Shown here one piece after another: positions 51,978 to 61,162 of a DNA stretch of 64,000 bases. Under the pieces are notes generated by a model. The model was not told the DNA's origin and did no database searches. It saw only the letters and a list, made by a program, of their open reading frames with translations. The number at the start of each line of letters is the position of its first letter. Positions within the stretch are counted from its first letter, which is position 1. The translations under genes were made by a program, and so were the position numbers. This DNA comes from Microbacterium sp. MAH-37 (GTDB lineage: Bacteria > Actinomycetota > Actinomycetes > Actinomycetales > Microbacteriaceae), in NCBI RefSeq assembly GCF_009758255.1, contig NZ_WSEN01000001.1, positions 1 through 64,000 on the forward strand, read 5' to 3'.

Positions 51978-53972
51978 ATGGATGTCAAGAAGGTCTCCCG
52001 GAACCCGCTGATCTACGTGGCGCTGATCGGCCTGCTGCTGTTCGGCGGCTTCCTGCTGATCTCGAACCTCAGCGCACCGCAGACGATCACCACCCAAGAG
52101 GGCCTGAAGCTGCTCGAGGGCACCACCGTGACCAAGGTGATCACCACCGATGGCGACCAGCGCGTGGACATGGAGCTCTCCAAGCCCTTCAAGGACTCCG
52201 AAGCCGTCCAGTTCTACTACACGCAGGCCCGTGCAGACGAGATCGTCGAGGCCGTCAACGCGGCAGAGCCCAAGGACGGCTTCAACGACGTCGTGCCGCA
52301 GCCCAGCTGGTTCAGCGGCTTCCTGTCGATCTTCCTGCCGATGATCATCCTCGGCCTGCTTTTCTGGTGGCTGCTCTCGTCCATGCAGGGCGGCGGCAGC
52401 AAGGTCATGCAGTTCGGCAAGTCCAAGGCGAAGCTCGTCAACAAGGAGAGCCCGACGGTCACCTTCGCCGACGTCGCCGGTGCGGATGAGGCCATCGAGG
52501 AGCTCCAGGAGATCAAGGAGTTCCTGCAGGATCCCGCGAAGTTCCAGGCCATCGGCGCCCGCATCCCGAAGGGCGTGCTGCTGTACGGCCCTCCCGGAAC
52601 CGGTAAGACCCTGCTCGCCCGTGCCGTCGCCGGCGAGGCGGGTGCCCCGTTCTACTCGATCTCCGGTTCGGACTTCGTCGAGATGTTCGTCGGTGTCGGT
52701 GCCTCCCGTGTGCGCGACCTGTTCAACCAGGCCAAGGAGAACGCCCCCGCGATCATCTTCATCGACGAGATCGACGCAGTCGGCCGGCACCGCGGCGCAG
52801 GTCTCGGCGGCGGCAACGACGAGCGCGAGCAGACCCTGAACCAGATGCTCGTCGAGATGGACGGCTTCGACCCGAACGCGAACGTCATCGTGATCGCGGC
52901 CACCAACCGACCCGACATCCTCGACCCCGCGCTGCTGCGCCCCGGCCGCTTCGACCGCCAGATCGGCGTCGACGCCCCCGACCTCAAGGGTCGCCAGCGC
53001 ATCCTCGAGGTGCACGCCAAGGGCAAGCCGCTGTCGAAGAGCGTCGACCTCGAGGTCGTCGCGCGCAAGACCCCCGGGTTCACCGGCGCCGACCTGGCCA
53101 ACGTGCTGAACGAGGCTGCGCTGCTGACCGCACGCTCGAACGCACAGCTGATCGACAACCGCGCCCTCGACGAGGCGATCGACCGCGTGATCGCCGGCCC
53201 GCAGCGCCGCACCCGCGTGATGAAGGACAAGGAGAAGCTCATCACCGCATACCACGAGGGCGGCCATGCCCTCGCCGCGGCGGCGATGAACCACACCGAC
53301 CCGGTCACCAAGATCACGATCCTGCCCCGCGGCAAGGCTCTCGGCTACACGATGGTGCTGCCGCTCGAGGACAAGTACTCGGTCACCCGCAACGAGCTGC
53401 AGGACCAGCTGACCTACGCGATGGGCGGCCGCGTCGCCGAGGAGCTCGTGTTCCACGACCCCACCACCGGCGCCTCGAACGACATCGAGAAGGCGACCAG
53501 CATCGCCCGGAAGATGGTCATCGAGTACGGCATGACCACAGAGCTCGGACCGGTCAAGCTCGGCTCCGAGGGCGGCGAGCCCTTCGCCGGCCGCGACATG
53601 GGCCGCGGCCGCGAGTACTCCGAGTCGGTCGCCGAGCGCGTCGACGTCGAGGTGCGCGCGCTCATCGAGCAGGCGCACAACGAGGCCTATCAGGTGATCA
53701 GCGAGAACCGCGACATCCTGGACCGGCTCGCGCTGGCGCTGCTCGAGGAGGAGACCCTCGACCACAACCAGATCGCGGAGATCTTCACCGACGTGCGCAA
53801 GCTGCCCGAGCGCCCGCTGTGGCTCTCCAGCGACGAGCGTCCGGTGTCCGCGTTGCCCCCGATCGACGTGCCCAAGCGGTCTGAGGTCGGCATCGCCGCA
53901 CAGGCCGCGGCTCCCGCCGGAACGACGCGGCAGAAGCCGCAGGCGGGACACACCCGACCCGCGACGGCCTGA
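51978..53972 (+). CDS. ftsH: ATP-dependent zinc metalloprotease FtsH (664 aa)
   Basis: A membrane-bound AAA+ protease for quality control. Two TM segments (about 8-30 and 110-133) flank a small external domain; AAA domain with GPPGTGKT (Lys210) and [17 protein letters not shown]; zinc site HEGGH (His426, Glu427, His430) and the third ligand region [15 protein letters not shown] Pro/Ala-rich tail ends the protein. TACGCT lies 9 nt before the ATG. It is 2 nt from folE. Confidence 0.98.
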   Translation: MDVKKVSRNPLIYVALIGLLLFGGFLLISNLSAPQTITTQEGLKLLEGTTVTKVITTDGDQRVDMELSKPFKDSEAVQFYYTQARADEIVEAVNAAEPKDGFNDVVPQPSWFSGFLSIFLPMIILGLLFWWLLSSMQGGGSKVMQFGKSKAKLVNKESPTVTFADVAGADEAIEELQEIKEFLQDPAKFQAIGARIPKGVLLYGPPGTGKTLLARAVAGEAGAPFYSISGSDFVEMFVGVGASRVRDLFNQAKENAPAIIFIDEIDAVGRHRGAGLGGGNDEREQTLNQMLVEMDGFDPNANVIVIAATNRPDILDPALLRPGRFDRQIGVDAPDLKGRQRILEVHAKGKPLSKSVDLEVVARKTPGFTGADLANVLNEAALLTARSNAQLIDNRALDEAIDRVIAGPQRRTRVMKDKEKLITAYHEGGHALAAAAMNHTDPVTKITILPRGKALGYTMVLPLEDKYSVTRNELQDQLTYAMGGRVAEELVFHDPTTGASNDIEKATSIARKMVIEYGMTTELGPVKLGSEGGEPFAGRDMGRGREYSESVAERVDVEVRALIEQAHNEAYQVISENRDILDRLALALLEEETLDHNQIAEIFTDVRKLPERPLWLSSDERPVSALPPIDVPKRSEVGIAAQAAAPAGTTRQKPQAGHTRPATA

Positions 53973-53973
53973 C

Positions 53974-54585
53974 GTGACCGTCGACAAGGGGCGCGTCGAG
54001 CGGCTCACCCGTGAGCTGCTCGAGGCGATCGGCGAGGACCCCGATCGGCCGGGACTGAGGCAGACCCCGGCGCGCATGGCGGAGCTGTACTCCGAGTACT
54101 TCTCCGGCGTCCACGACGACCCGGCCGCGCCGCTCGCGCACACCATCAGCGTGTCGAGGGGCCCTGCTCCCGAGACGCTGCCGTCGGGCGCGGTGCTGCT
54201 GCGCGGCATCCGGTTCCGATCGGTGTGCGAGCACCACCTGCTGCCCTTCGCCGGACACGCGCACATCGCGTACCTCCCGGGGGAGCAGGTCGTCGGCCTC
54301 GGTGCGCTGGTGAAGGTCGTCGAGATCCTCGCCGCGCGTCCGCAGGTGCAGGAGCGGCTCGGCGAGCAGATCGCCGACACGATCGCCGAGCACCTCGACG
54401 CACGCGGCGTGCTGGTGGTGATGGATGCCACGCACGGCTGCGTCACGATGCGCGGCGGGCGCCAGCCCGAGGCATCCACCCTGACCATCGCCGCACGCGG
54501 CGCGTACACCGACCCCGTCGCGCGGACCGAGCTGATCACGCTGATCGGCGCGGGGCCGGGCCCGACCACGTGGGGTGCGGAATGA
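53974..54585 (+). CDS. folE: GTP cyclohydrolase I (203 aa)
   Basis: First step of folate synthesis, GTP to dihydroneopterin triphosphate. Zinc ligands Cys85 and His88 (SVCEHHLLPF) and Cys156 (THGCVTMRG); also LAARPQVQERLGEQIA. GTG start at 53974, tightly coupled to ftsH, and ATGA overlap with folP. Confidence 0.97.
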   Translation: MTVDKGRVERLTRELLEAIGEDPDRPGLRQTPARMAELYSEYFSGVHDDPAAPLAHTISVSRGPAPETLPSGAVLLRGIRFRSVCEHHLLPFAGHAHIAYLPGEQVVGLGALVKVVEILAARPQVQERLGEQIADTIAEHLDARGVLVVMDATHGCVTMRGGRQPEASTLTIAARGAYTDPVARTELITLIGAGPGPTTWGAE

Positions 54586-55538
54586 CCGGGATCTGGGGCA
54601 TCCTCAACATCACGCCCGACTCGTTCAGCGACGGCGGACGCCACATGGATCCCGAGAAGGCGCTGGCGCACGCCCATCGGATGCGCGCCGAAGGCGCGAA
54701 CGTGATCGACGTGGGCGGCGAGTCGACACGCCCCGGCGCCGCGCGTGTGCCGGTGGCCGAGGAGCAGGCGCGGGTGCTGCCGATCGTCGAGGCGCTGGCG
54801 GATTCCGGCATCCCGGTCTCGATCGACACCCTGAACTCCGAGACAGCGGTAGCCGCCGTGCAGGCGGGCGCACGGATCGTGAACGACGTCTCCGGCGGTC
54901 TCGCCGACGAGCGGATGCTGGCCGCGGTGGCGCCCACGGGCGCCGACATCGCCATCGGGCACTGGCGCGGACCGTCCGACGACATGTACGCGCGCGCTCA
55001 GTACGTGCGAGCGGCGCGCGAGGTGGCGGGGGAACTGCGCGAGCGCATCGCCGCGGCCGCGGCCGCCGGCATCGCGCCGTCCCGGGTGATCGTCGACCCG
55101 GGCATCGGATTCGCGAAGAGCGGTGAGCAGAACTGGGAGGTGCTCCGAGGGCTCGACGAGATCGTCGCGCTCGGCTCGCGGGTGCTGATCGGCACCTCGC
55201 GGAAGAGGTTCCTCGCCGAGACGCTCGCTGCCTCCTCCGCTCCGGTCTCATCCGTTGCGGGTGCGGCGGGCGCATCTTCCGTTCCGGTCTCAACTGTTGT
55301 GGGTACGGCGGGCGCTTCTTCCGTTCCGGTCTCAACTGTTGCGGGTGTGCCGGGCGCACCACCCGCATCCAGTGAGACCGGAGCAGTGGAACGACAGCGT
55401 CGCGACCTGGCGACGGCCGTAACCAGCGTGCTCGCCGCGCGGGCCGGCGCATGGGCGGTGCGGGTGCATGACGTCGCGGCGACGCGGGACGCGCTCGCGG
55501 TGCTCGGCGCCTGGGACGGCGAGTTCCCGGGGCGCTGA
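54582..55538 (+). CDS. folP: Dihydropteroate synthase with a repeat-derived insertion (318 aa)
   Basis: Joins pterin and p-aminobenzoate. The pterin loop WGILNITPDSFSDGGRH (5-21), VIDVGGESTRPGA, IVNDVSGG, VDPGIGFAKSG and IGTSRKRFL are all kept. Between ETLAA (about 217) and RRDLATAV (273) sits an about 55-residue Ser/Val/Ala/Pro insert made of three 14-residue repeats (SSVPVSTVAGxAGA type) that folP proteins lack. The frame remains open, and AGAWAVRVHDV follows normally. The insert lies after the catalytic Arg loop and is probably a surface loop. Confidence 0.95.
   Translation: MTGIWGILNITPDSFSDGGRHMDPEKALAHAHRMRAEGANVIDVGGESTRPGAARVPVAEEQARVLPIVEALADSGIPVSIDTLNSETAVAAVQAGARIVNDVSGGLADERMLAAVAPTGADIAIGHWRGPSDDMYARAQYVRAAREVAGELRERIAAAAAAGIAPSRVIVDPGIGFAKSGEQNWEVLRGLDEIVALGSRVLIGTSRKRFLAETLAASSAPVSSVAGAAGASSVPVSTVVGTAGASSVPVSTVAGVPGAPPASSETGAVERQRRDLATAVTSVLAARAGAWAVRVHDVAATRDALAVLGAWDGEFPGR
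55233..55381 (+). repeat. Hairpin repeat family inside folP: three 42-bp tandem units plus inverted arm
   Basis: Units at 55233-55274, 55275-55316 and 55317-55358 each carry the arm CCGGTCTCA..GTTG(C/T)GGGT(G/A). An inverted copy of the arm follows at 55360-55381. The same arm makes the intergenic element at 7222-7325. Unit length 42 (a multiple of 3) keeps the frame. Confidence 0.9.
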
Positions 55539-55563
55539 GCGAGCGAAGCGGGACGAAGGGCGT
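55534..55563. repeat. Dispersed TGAGCGAGCGAAGCG repeat at the folP 3' end
   Basis: The folP stop codon is the first part of TGAGCGAGCGAAGCGGGACGA. The reverse complement of this stretch resembles 59470-59510 (CGCCCTTCG..CGCTCGCTCAGC). A related TGAGCGAGGGAGCGCAGCGA lies at about 9179. Confidence 0.6.
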
Positions 55564-55592
55564 CTGTCATCGGACCGCCGTAGGCTTGGGGC

Positions 55593-55967
55593 GTGGACTT
55601 CATGGATCAGATCGCGCTGACCGGGTTGACCGTGTTCGGGCGTCACGGCGTGTTCGAGCACGAGCGCAGGGACGGGCAGGAGTTCACGATCGACCTGACC
55701 CTGCACCTGCCGCTGAGGGGTGTCGCGGCATCCGACGACGTCGCCGACACCGTGCACTACGGCGAGCTGGCTGAGAAGGTCGCGGCGATCGTGGCCGGCG
55801 AGCCGGTGAACCTCATCGAGACGCTCGCCGGGCGTATCGCCGACGCGGTGCTCGAGGACGACCGGGTGCAGGTCGTGCAGGTCACCGTGCACAAGCCGCA
55901 CGCGCCCATCCCGCTGAACTTCGCCGACGTCTCCGTCTCGGTCACCCGGGGGAGGGGGCAGGCATGA
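55593..55967 (+). CDS. folB: Dihydroneopterin aldolase (124 aa)
   Basis: Converts dihydroneopterin to 6-hydroxymethyl-dihydropterin. The family pattern IALTGLTVFGRHGVFEHERRDGQEF, with the catalytic Glu/Tyr region (ADTVHYGELAE) and the conserved Lys in VTVHKPHAPI, is clear. GTG 55593 has TAGGCT 6 nt upstream, so it has its own leaderless promoter within the block. Overlaps folK by ATGA. Confidence 0.95.
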   Translation: MDFMDQIALTGLTVFGRHGVFEHERRDGQEFTIDLTLHLPLRGVAASDDVADTVHYGELAEKVAAIVAGEPVNLIETLAGRIADAVLEDDRVQVVQVTVHKPHAPIPLNFADVSVSVTRGRGQA

Positions 55968-56539
55968 AGCATCCCCGCCCCGACCGCACCCTGACGCAGC
56001 TGTCCGGCTTCCCCGACCCTCGGCCCGGCCGTGAGGCGGAGGTCGCCGTCGTCGCGCTCGGCTCCAACCTCGGCGATCGCGGCGAGACCTTGGAGCGTGC
56101 GGCCGAGCGGCTGCGCCGTCTGCCGCTGGTCGAGGAGGTGCGGATGTCGGCGCCGATCGAGACCGTGGCCGTTCATCTCGGCGGACCCGACCCGGATGCC
56201 CCGCGCTACCTGAACGCCGTCGCACTGGTGACCACCCGCCTCGCCCCCGAGGTGCTGCTCGGCATGCTGCACGCCGTCGAGGAGGAGGAGGGCCGGGTGC
56301 GCCGCGAGCGCTGGGGCGACCGCACACTCGACCTCGACCTGATCGCGTACGGCTCGTTCGCGAGCGACGAGCCGCACCTGCACGTGCCGCACCCGCGCGC
56401 CGCGGAGCGGCTGTTCGTGCTGGAGCCCTGGCTGTCGCTCGACCCGGATGCCGTACTGCCTGGCCGCGGGCGGGTCTCCGACCTCGTCACGGCACTGCAC
56501 GCCGACGATGACGCGGAGAACGAGGGGAGCGCGCGGTGA
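55964..56539 (+). CDS. folK: HPPK: hydroxymethyl-dihydropterin pyrophosphokinase (191 aa)
   Basis: Activates the pterin with ATP for folP. Seen are ALGSNLGDRGETLERAAERL, RYLNAVALVTT and the signature RWGDRTLDLDLIAYG with metal Asps, plus VPHPRAAERLFVLEPW. An about 28-residue N-terminal extension precedes the usual start. It overlaps neighbours by 4 nt on both sides. Confidence 0.95.
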   Translation: MKHPRPDRTLTQLSGFPDPRPGREAEVAVVALGSNLGDRGETLERAAERLRRLPLVEEVRMSAPIETVAVHLGGPDPDAPRYLNAVALVTTRLAPEVLLGMLHAVEEEEGRVRRERWGDRTLDLDLIAYGSFASDEPHLHVPHPRAAERLFVLEPWLSLDPDAVLPGRGRVSDLVTALHADDDAENEGSAR

Positions 56540-57000
56540 AGCGCACCTCACCCGGTCTGCTCGCGGTGCTCGCCCTGCTCGGCTTCGCGGTCGGCTTCGC
56601 CGTCGACCACTTCCTCACGGTCTCGGGGCGGGCGACATTCACCCCGTCGATCTTCCTGCCCGTGCTGCTCGTGGTGCTCGCGGTCGTCGTCGTGCTGCTC
56701 GCCCTCCCCGTGCGGCGCAGCGTGCACGGCGGCACCCGCATCGATCCGTTCCGGGCGCTGCGCGCGGCGACTCTGGCCCGGGCCTCCAGCCTGCTCGGTG
56801 CGCTCCTTCTCGGGTTCGGCGCAGGGCTCGGAGTGTTCCTCTGGTCCCGCCCGGTCGCCCCGCCGGTAGGGTCTACAGTGGCGACGGTCGCCGTCGTGGT
56901 CGGTTCCATCGTGCTGATCGCCGCGGCACTCCTCGCCGAACAGTTCTGCACACTGCCGAAGGACCCCGATGATCGAGAGCCAGACGACCCCGCCGAGTGA
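56536..57000 (+). CDS. DUF3180 membrane protein (154 aa)
   Basis: Four TM segments and short loops with RIDPFRALRAATLARASSLLGALLLG, the core of DUF3180, an actinobacterial family nearly always found after folK. Function unknown. Its C-terminus overlaps the next gene by 32 nt. Confidence 0.9.
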   Translation: MKRTSPGLLAVLALLGFAVGFAVDHFLTVSGRATFTPSIFLPVLLVVLAVVVVLLALPVRRSVHGGTRIDPFRALRAATLARASSLLGALLLGFGAGLGVFLWSRPVAPPVGSTVATVAVVVGSIVLIAAALLAEQFCTLPKDPDDREPDDPAE

Positions 57001-57799
57001 CCAGAATGAGCCCGGTGCGTCCGTCCCGCCCGTGAGTCCGCCGGCTCCGCCCGCACCTCCGGTGCAGCCGCCGGCTGCCGCGGAACGTCCGGACGTCCAG
57101 CCGCCGGCTCCGAGCGGTCCCTCCGTACCAGGGCCGCCTCCGGCATCCGCTCCGCCGGCAGCAGCGGCACCGTCTGCCGCACCGCCGGCTCCGCCCGCCG
57201 CGATCGTGCCGCCGACGCCTGTCGTCACCCCCGCCGAGCCGACCGCCCCGGCCAATCCCGTCTCCGAGCCCGCTGTGCTCGACGAGGGCAACTACGAAGC
57301 GCTGCGCACGCCGCGCTCCGAAGGCGCGCTTGCGCTGGACGGCGTCTGGCACCAGATCTCGCAGCGCTACGTCGCCTCGCAGATGGTGCAGAACACGCTG
57401 TTCATCGTGGTCCTGGCGGCCGCGGCCGCGGTGCTCTCGTTCGGGTTCGGACAGACCTGGGCCTGGATCCCGGCCGGCATCCTCATCGTGATCACGCTGG
57501 TGACGATGATCATTCTGCCGCGGCAGGCGAGGGCCATCGGCTACATGCTGCGCTCCGACGACATCGTGTTCCGCCGCGGCATCCTGTGGCAGCGCATGGT
57601 CGCCGTTCCCTACGGTCGTCTGCAGCTCGTCGACATCACGCACGGCCCGCTGGACCGCGCCTTCGGTGTGGCACAGCTGAAGATGGTGACCGCCGCCGCG
57701 ACCACCGGCGTGCAGATCCCCGGGCTGAACCAGCCTGCCGCCGAGGCCCTGCGCGACACCCTCATCCAGGTCGCCGAGACCCGCCGGACCGGACTGTGA
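56969..57799 (+). CDS. Bacterial PH-domain membrane protein, YdbS-like (276 aa)
   Basis: A long Pro/Ala-rich, probably disordered N-terminus (1-100), two TM segments (about 138-185) and one bPH2 domain (about 190-270; DDIVFRRGILWQRMVAVPYGRLQLVDITHGPLDRAFGVAQLKMVTA, in parts). It pairs with the following YdbT-like gene. Such pairs are of unknown function at the membrane. GTGA overlap with the next gene. Confidence 0.88.
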   Translation: MIESQTTPPSDQNEPGASVPPVSPPAPPAPPVQPPAAAERPDVQPPAPSGPSVPGPPPASAPPAAAAPSAAPPAPPAAIVPPTPVVTPAEPTAPANPVSEPAVLDEGNYEALRTPRSEGALALDGVWHQISQRYVASQMVQNTLFIVVLAAAAAVLSFGFGQTWAWIPAGILIVITLVTMIILPRQARAIGYMLRSDDIVFRRGILWQRMVAVPYGRLQLVDITHGPLDRAFGVAQLKMVTAAATTGVQIPGLNQPAAEALRDTLIQVAETRRTGL

Positions 57800-59463
57800 G
57801 CGCACCCGTCCCGCCGCCCGCTCCGGGCCCTGTGCCGCTGCTCCCCGACGGCGGCTCATCCACGCTCGCCGACGGCGAGTGGCACCGGATGCACCCGCTC
57901 ACCCCGCTGCTCAAGGGCGGCCTGGTGCTCATCATCGTCGCCGGCCTGATCGTTTCGAACATGCGGGATCGCGTGATCGGTTGGCTGGTCGGCATCTTCG
58001 CACCCGAGGAGGCTGTCGGTGACATGCCCGACGGCGACCCGGTCGACTGGGTGCTGGCCAACAACCTCGCCTTCGTCGCACTGCTCGGCGTTCTCGTCGT
58101 GCTCATCGTCGTCATCGTGATCTTCTGGGTGATCTGGCGGTTCCACCAGTTCCGCATCACCGGATCGCATGTCGAGGTGCGCAAGGGCATCGTGTTCCGA
58201 TCGCAGCGGCGGGCGCCCCTGGACCGCGTGCAGGGCGTGAACCTCACACGGCCGTTCATCGCCCGCCTGATCGGCCTCGCCAAGGTCGAGGTCGTGGGCG
58301 CCGGCACCGATGCGAACGTCGAGCTGGAGTACCTGGCGACGGCGAAGGCCGAATCGGTGCGGGCGGACATCCTGCGTCTGGCATCCGGTGCTCGTTCTGC
58401 GCGGCTCGCCGCCGCCGGCACGGCACCCGCCGCGACCGCCGCTCCCGGCTCGATGCGCCAGCAGTTCGCCTCATCGGTGAACTCCGGCGTGACCGACCTG
58501 ATCGCGGGCGTCGACCTCGCGGACGTCGCACCCGAGAGCGTCGTGAAGATCCCGACCGGGCGCCTGGTGGGCTCGCATGTGATCAACGCCATCGTCTGGC
58601 TGGTGTTCTTCGGCCTGATGTTCCTCGCGGTCATGGCGACGGTCGTGATCTCGTCGCTCGCCGACGGCGAGGTGCTCCGCGGCGCCGTCGTGCTCGGCAT
58701 CGGCCTCGGTGTCGGCATCCCCTTGGTCATCGCGGCGGTGGGCATCGCGTGGGCGCAGATCTCGCGCTCGCTGCGTTACTCGATCGCGCCGACCGAGAAC
58801 GGCATCCGTCTCACCTTCGGCCTGCTGACGACGGTGACCGAGACACTCCCACCTGGGCGCATCTTCGCCGTCGAGGTCGTGCAGCCGCTGCTGTGGCGGC
58901 CGTTCGGCTGGTGGTCGGTGCGCATCAACCGGATGTCGGGCAAGAGCGCATCGGCGCAGCAGTCCAGCACCGCGCAGCAGTTCAACATCGTGCTGCCGGT
59001 CGGCAAGCGCGCCGACGTCGAGCGGGTGCTCGGCCTGGTGCTGCCGGATGCTCCGGCGTCGGTCATCCCGCTGATCTGGGAGCACGGTGTGCTCGGCCCC
59101 GTCGCCGGTGACCCGTACCGCACCACGGCCCGTCGTGCCTGGTGGACCCATCCGTTCAGCTGGAAGCGCCAGGGCTACGCGGTCAGCGACTTCGCACTGA
59201 TGCTGCGCCGCGGCGTGCTGTGGCGCAAGCTGGCCGTGTTCCCGCTGGCACGGATGCAGGGGATCGCCGTCAACCAGGGACCGATCGCCCGCGCGCAGCG
59301 CGTCGGCGGCGCCCAGGTGCACTCCGTCACCGGTCCGGTCTCCGGGCGGCTGTCCGGCCTCGAGCGCGACGACACCATGCGTCTCGTGGACGAGGTCGCG
59401 CAGGCGGCTGTGACGGCGGCATCGCGTGACACCTCGCACCGCTGGGCGGAGAGCGCGGGCTGA
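57796..59463 (+). CDS. Bacterial PH-domain membrane protein, YdbT-like (555 aa)
   Basis: Three bPH2 domains separated by TM pairs: near 105-190 (GSHVEVRKGIVFRSQRRAPLDRVQGVNL), about 330-420 (SIAPTENGIRLTFGLLTTVTETLPPGRIFAVEVVQPLLWR) and 460-540 (YAVSDFALMLRRGVLWRKLAVFPLARMQGI). GTG 57796 overlaps the previous stop. Partner of the single-domain protein upstream; function unknown. Confidence 0.9.
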   Translation: MSAPVPPPAPGPVPLLPDGGSSTLADGEWHRMHPLTPLLKGGLVLIIVAGLIVSNMRDRVIGWLVGIFAPEEAVGDMPDGDPVDWVLANNLAFVALLGVLVVLIVVIVIFWVIWRFHQFRITGSHVEVRKGIVFRSQRRAPLDRVQGVNLTRPFIARLIGLAKVEVVGAGTDANVELEYLATAKAESVRADILRLASGARSARLAAAGTAPAATAAPGSMRQQFASSVNSGVTDLIAGVDLADVAPESVVKIPTGRLVGSHVINAIVWLVFFGLMFLAVMATVVISSLADGEVLRGAVVLGIGLGVGIPLVIAAVGIAWAQISRSLRYSIAPTENGIRLTFGLLTTVTETLPPGRIFAVEVVQPLLWRPFGWWSVRINRMSGKSASAQQSSTAQQFNIVLPVGKRADVERVLGLVLPDAPASVIPLIWEHGVLGPVAGDPYRTTARRAWWTHPFSWKRQGYAVSDFALMLRRGVLWRKLAVFPLARMQGIAVNQGPIARAQRVGGAQVHSVTGPVSGRLSGLERDDTMRLVDEVAQAAVTAASRDTSHRWAESAG

Positions 59464-59550
59464 CGGAGCAACGCCCTTCGTTACTTCGTCTCGCGTTCGC
59501 TCGCTCAGCACGGCGCTCGTCGCCGGCGCTCCTCAGGCAGGACCCGGAAG
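59464..59550. repeat. Intergenic mosaic of dispersed GC-rich repeats
   Basis: The stretch resembles the reverse complement of 55534-55563 (first half) and 13691-13738 (second half, 59502-59550). No gene is visible in 59464-59635. Confidence 0.55.
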
Positions 59551-59635
59551 CAGCTGCGGCGTTGTCGCGCCGGTCAGCCAGATCGCAGTTCGACCCGCTT
59601 TCCGCGATTCAGAGCGGCACGAACAGAGTGGGCGG

Positions 59636-61162
59636 TCAGTCCAACACCACCCGGTGATGGTCGGTGACCCGGGGCGACTCGTCGCGGGGTTTGCGCCCGG
59701 TGCTGTCGGCGACCCGCACGTCGATCGACTGCACGACCGGGTCGTGCAGTCCCACCATCCGCACGTCGCACACCAGGGCGCCGGCCAGGCACGGCACCGT
59801 CCAGCGCAGCGCCGAGGCGTCTGTCGCCGAGACCACGCGCTCCTCGAACGGCGCGGCATCCGCGATGGGCGCGCCGACCTCTGCGGCGGCCGCCTCCAGC
59901 TGCCGCGTTCGCACCTGAGCAGGCACGTCGCGGAGCACGTTGCGAGCGAGCGGACCCATCCGGCCCCAGGCATCCGTCTGCCCTGCGCGCAGCAGCTCGT
60001 CGATGCGGCGGGCGGCGGCGACGGTCTGCGGCCAGGGGTGCACGACGGCGGCCGGCGCATCGACTGCCCCCAGCACGTCGTGCAGCACGGCGCTCGCGAT
60101 GCGTCCGGCCCCGAACTGGTCGGAGTTGCCGAACACCACCACACCGATTCCGGTGGCCGGGTGCCAGCGCATGTGCGATGAGAATCCGGGCAGGCCGCCG
60201 GCGTGCTGCACGATGCGGCCGAAACGGCTGTCGTGCTCGACGACGAGCCCGTAGCCGTACCCCGCGCCGTCGAGCTCCCGGTCCGCGAACTGGCTGATCA
60301 CGGGGGCGATCAGCGTGTGAGCGACCTGCAGCTCGCGTCGCGAGGCGGCGGAGAGGACGACGTCACCCGCATCCGCGTCGAAGGCCGAGCCGAGGAATCC
60401 CATCCACGCGGCGATGTCCGTGACGGTGCTGAACAGGCTGCCGATGCAGCCGAGCGCGCCGGTGCCGACGTAGGGCTCCGGCACGAAGGAGCCGCCGTCG
60501 TCGAAGGTGCGGAAGCCGCGCGCGAGATCGGTTCCGGCGGGGTAGAGGCCGGCGGATGCCCGGGTGTCTGCGAGCCCGAGGGGATCCAGCATCCGCTCCC
60601 GGATGACGTCCTCGACCGGGCGTCCGGTGACCGCCTCGATCGCGCGGCCGACCAGCGACTGACCCGTGTTGGAGTACTGGTACTCAGTCGCGGGCAGGGC
60701 GGACAGCGTGAGTCCCTCGCCGACGAGCGCGCCGAGGAACTCCCTCGATTCGCCGAGGTGCTCGTCGCCCCAGGGGTTGTCCTCGGCGAGGCCGGAGCGG
60801 TTGCTCAGCAGCGTGTCGATCGTGATCCGCGCCTGGCGGCCCTCATACCGCGCCGCCGCTGCCTCGGGCACGTATCCCTCGATCGGTGCGTGCAGGTCGA
60901 GCAGCCCCTCATCGCGCAGGGATAGCGCAGTGGCGGCGAGGAAGCTCTTCGACATCGATGCGATCCGGAACACCGTCCCGGGGGCCGTCGCCGCGCCGTC
61001 ACGCCTCGGCTCGCCATGCGTGCGCACTGCCACGACCTCGCCGTGGCAGGTCAGGGCGGCGATGGATGCCGGGGCGCGCCGCAGCGTCGCGGCATCGAGC
61101 CGTTCGGCCAGCGCCTCGTTCGCCCGCGCGGCGATCTGCTCGGTCGCGTCGCCCGCCGACAT
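59636..61162 (-). CDS. Serine beta-lactamase-fold hydrolase, class C-like (508 aa)
   Basis: Catalytic Ser69-x-x-Lys72 in RIASMSKSF, the Tyr-Ser-Asn motif in YQYSNTGQ and HAGGLPG as third motif. No signal peptide, so it is cytoplasmic; likely a D-aminopeptidase or esterase rather than a resistance enzyme. An about 110-residue C-terminal extension follows the beta-lactamase part. It overlaps the dipeptidase gene by 3 nt, in an operon with a racemase, which points to D-peptide substrates. Confidence 0.9.
   Translation of the reverse strand: MSAGDATEQIAARANEALAERLDAATLRRAPASIAALTCHGEVVAVRTHGEPRRDGAATAPGTVFRIASMSKSFLAATALSLRDEGLLDLHAPIEGYVPEAAAARYEGRQARITIDTLLSNRSGLAEDNPWGDEHLGESREFLGALVGEGLTLSALPATEYQYSNTGQSLVGRAIEAVTGRPVEDVIRERMLDPLGLADTRASAGLYPAGTDLARGFRTFDDGGSFVPEPYVGTGALGCIGSLFSTVTDIAAWMGFLGSAFDADAGDVVLSAASRRELQVAHTLIAPVISQFADRELDGAGYGYGLVVEHDSRFGRIVQHAGGLPGFSSHMRWHPATGIGVVVFGNSDQFGAGRIASAVLHDVLGAVDAPAAVVHPWPQTVAAARRIDELLRAGQTDAWGRMGPLARNVLRDVPAQVRTRQLEAAAAEVGAPIADAAPFEERVVSATDASALRWTVPCLAGALVCDVRMVGLHDPVVQSIDVRVADSTGRKPRDESPRVTDHHRVVLD

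Noticed and set aside
59636..61162. Beta-lactam resistance gene
   Set aside because: The catalytic motifs fit the wide serine hydrolase family, but there is no signal peptide and the operon points to peptide metabolism.
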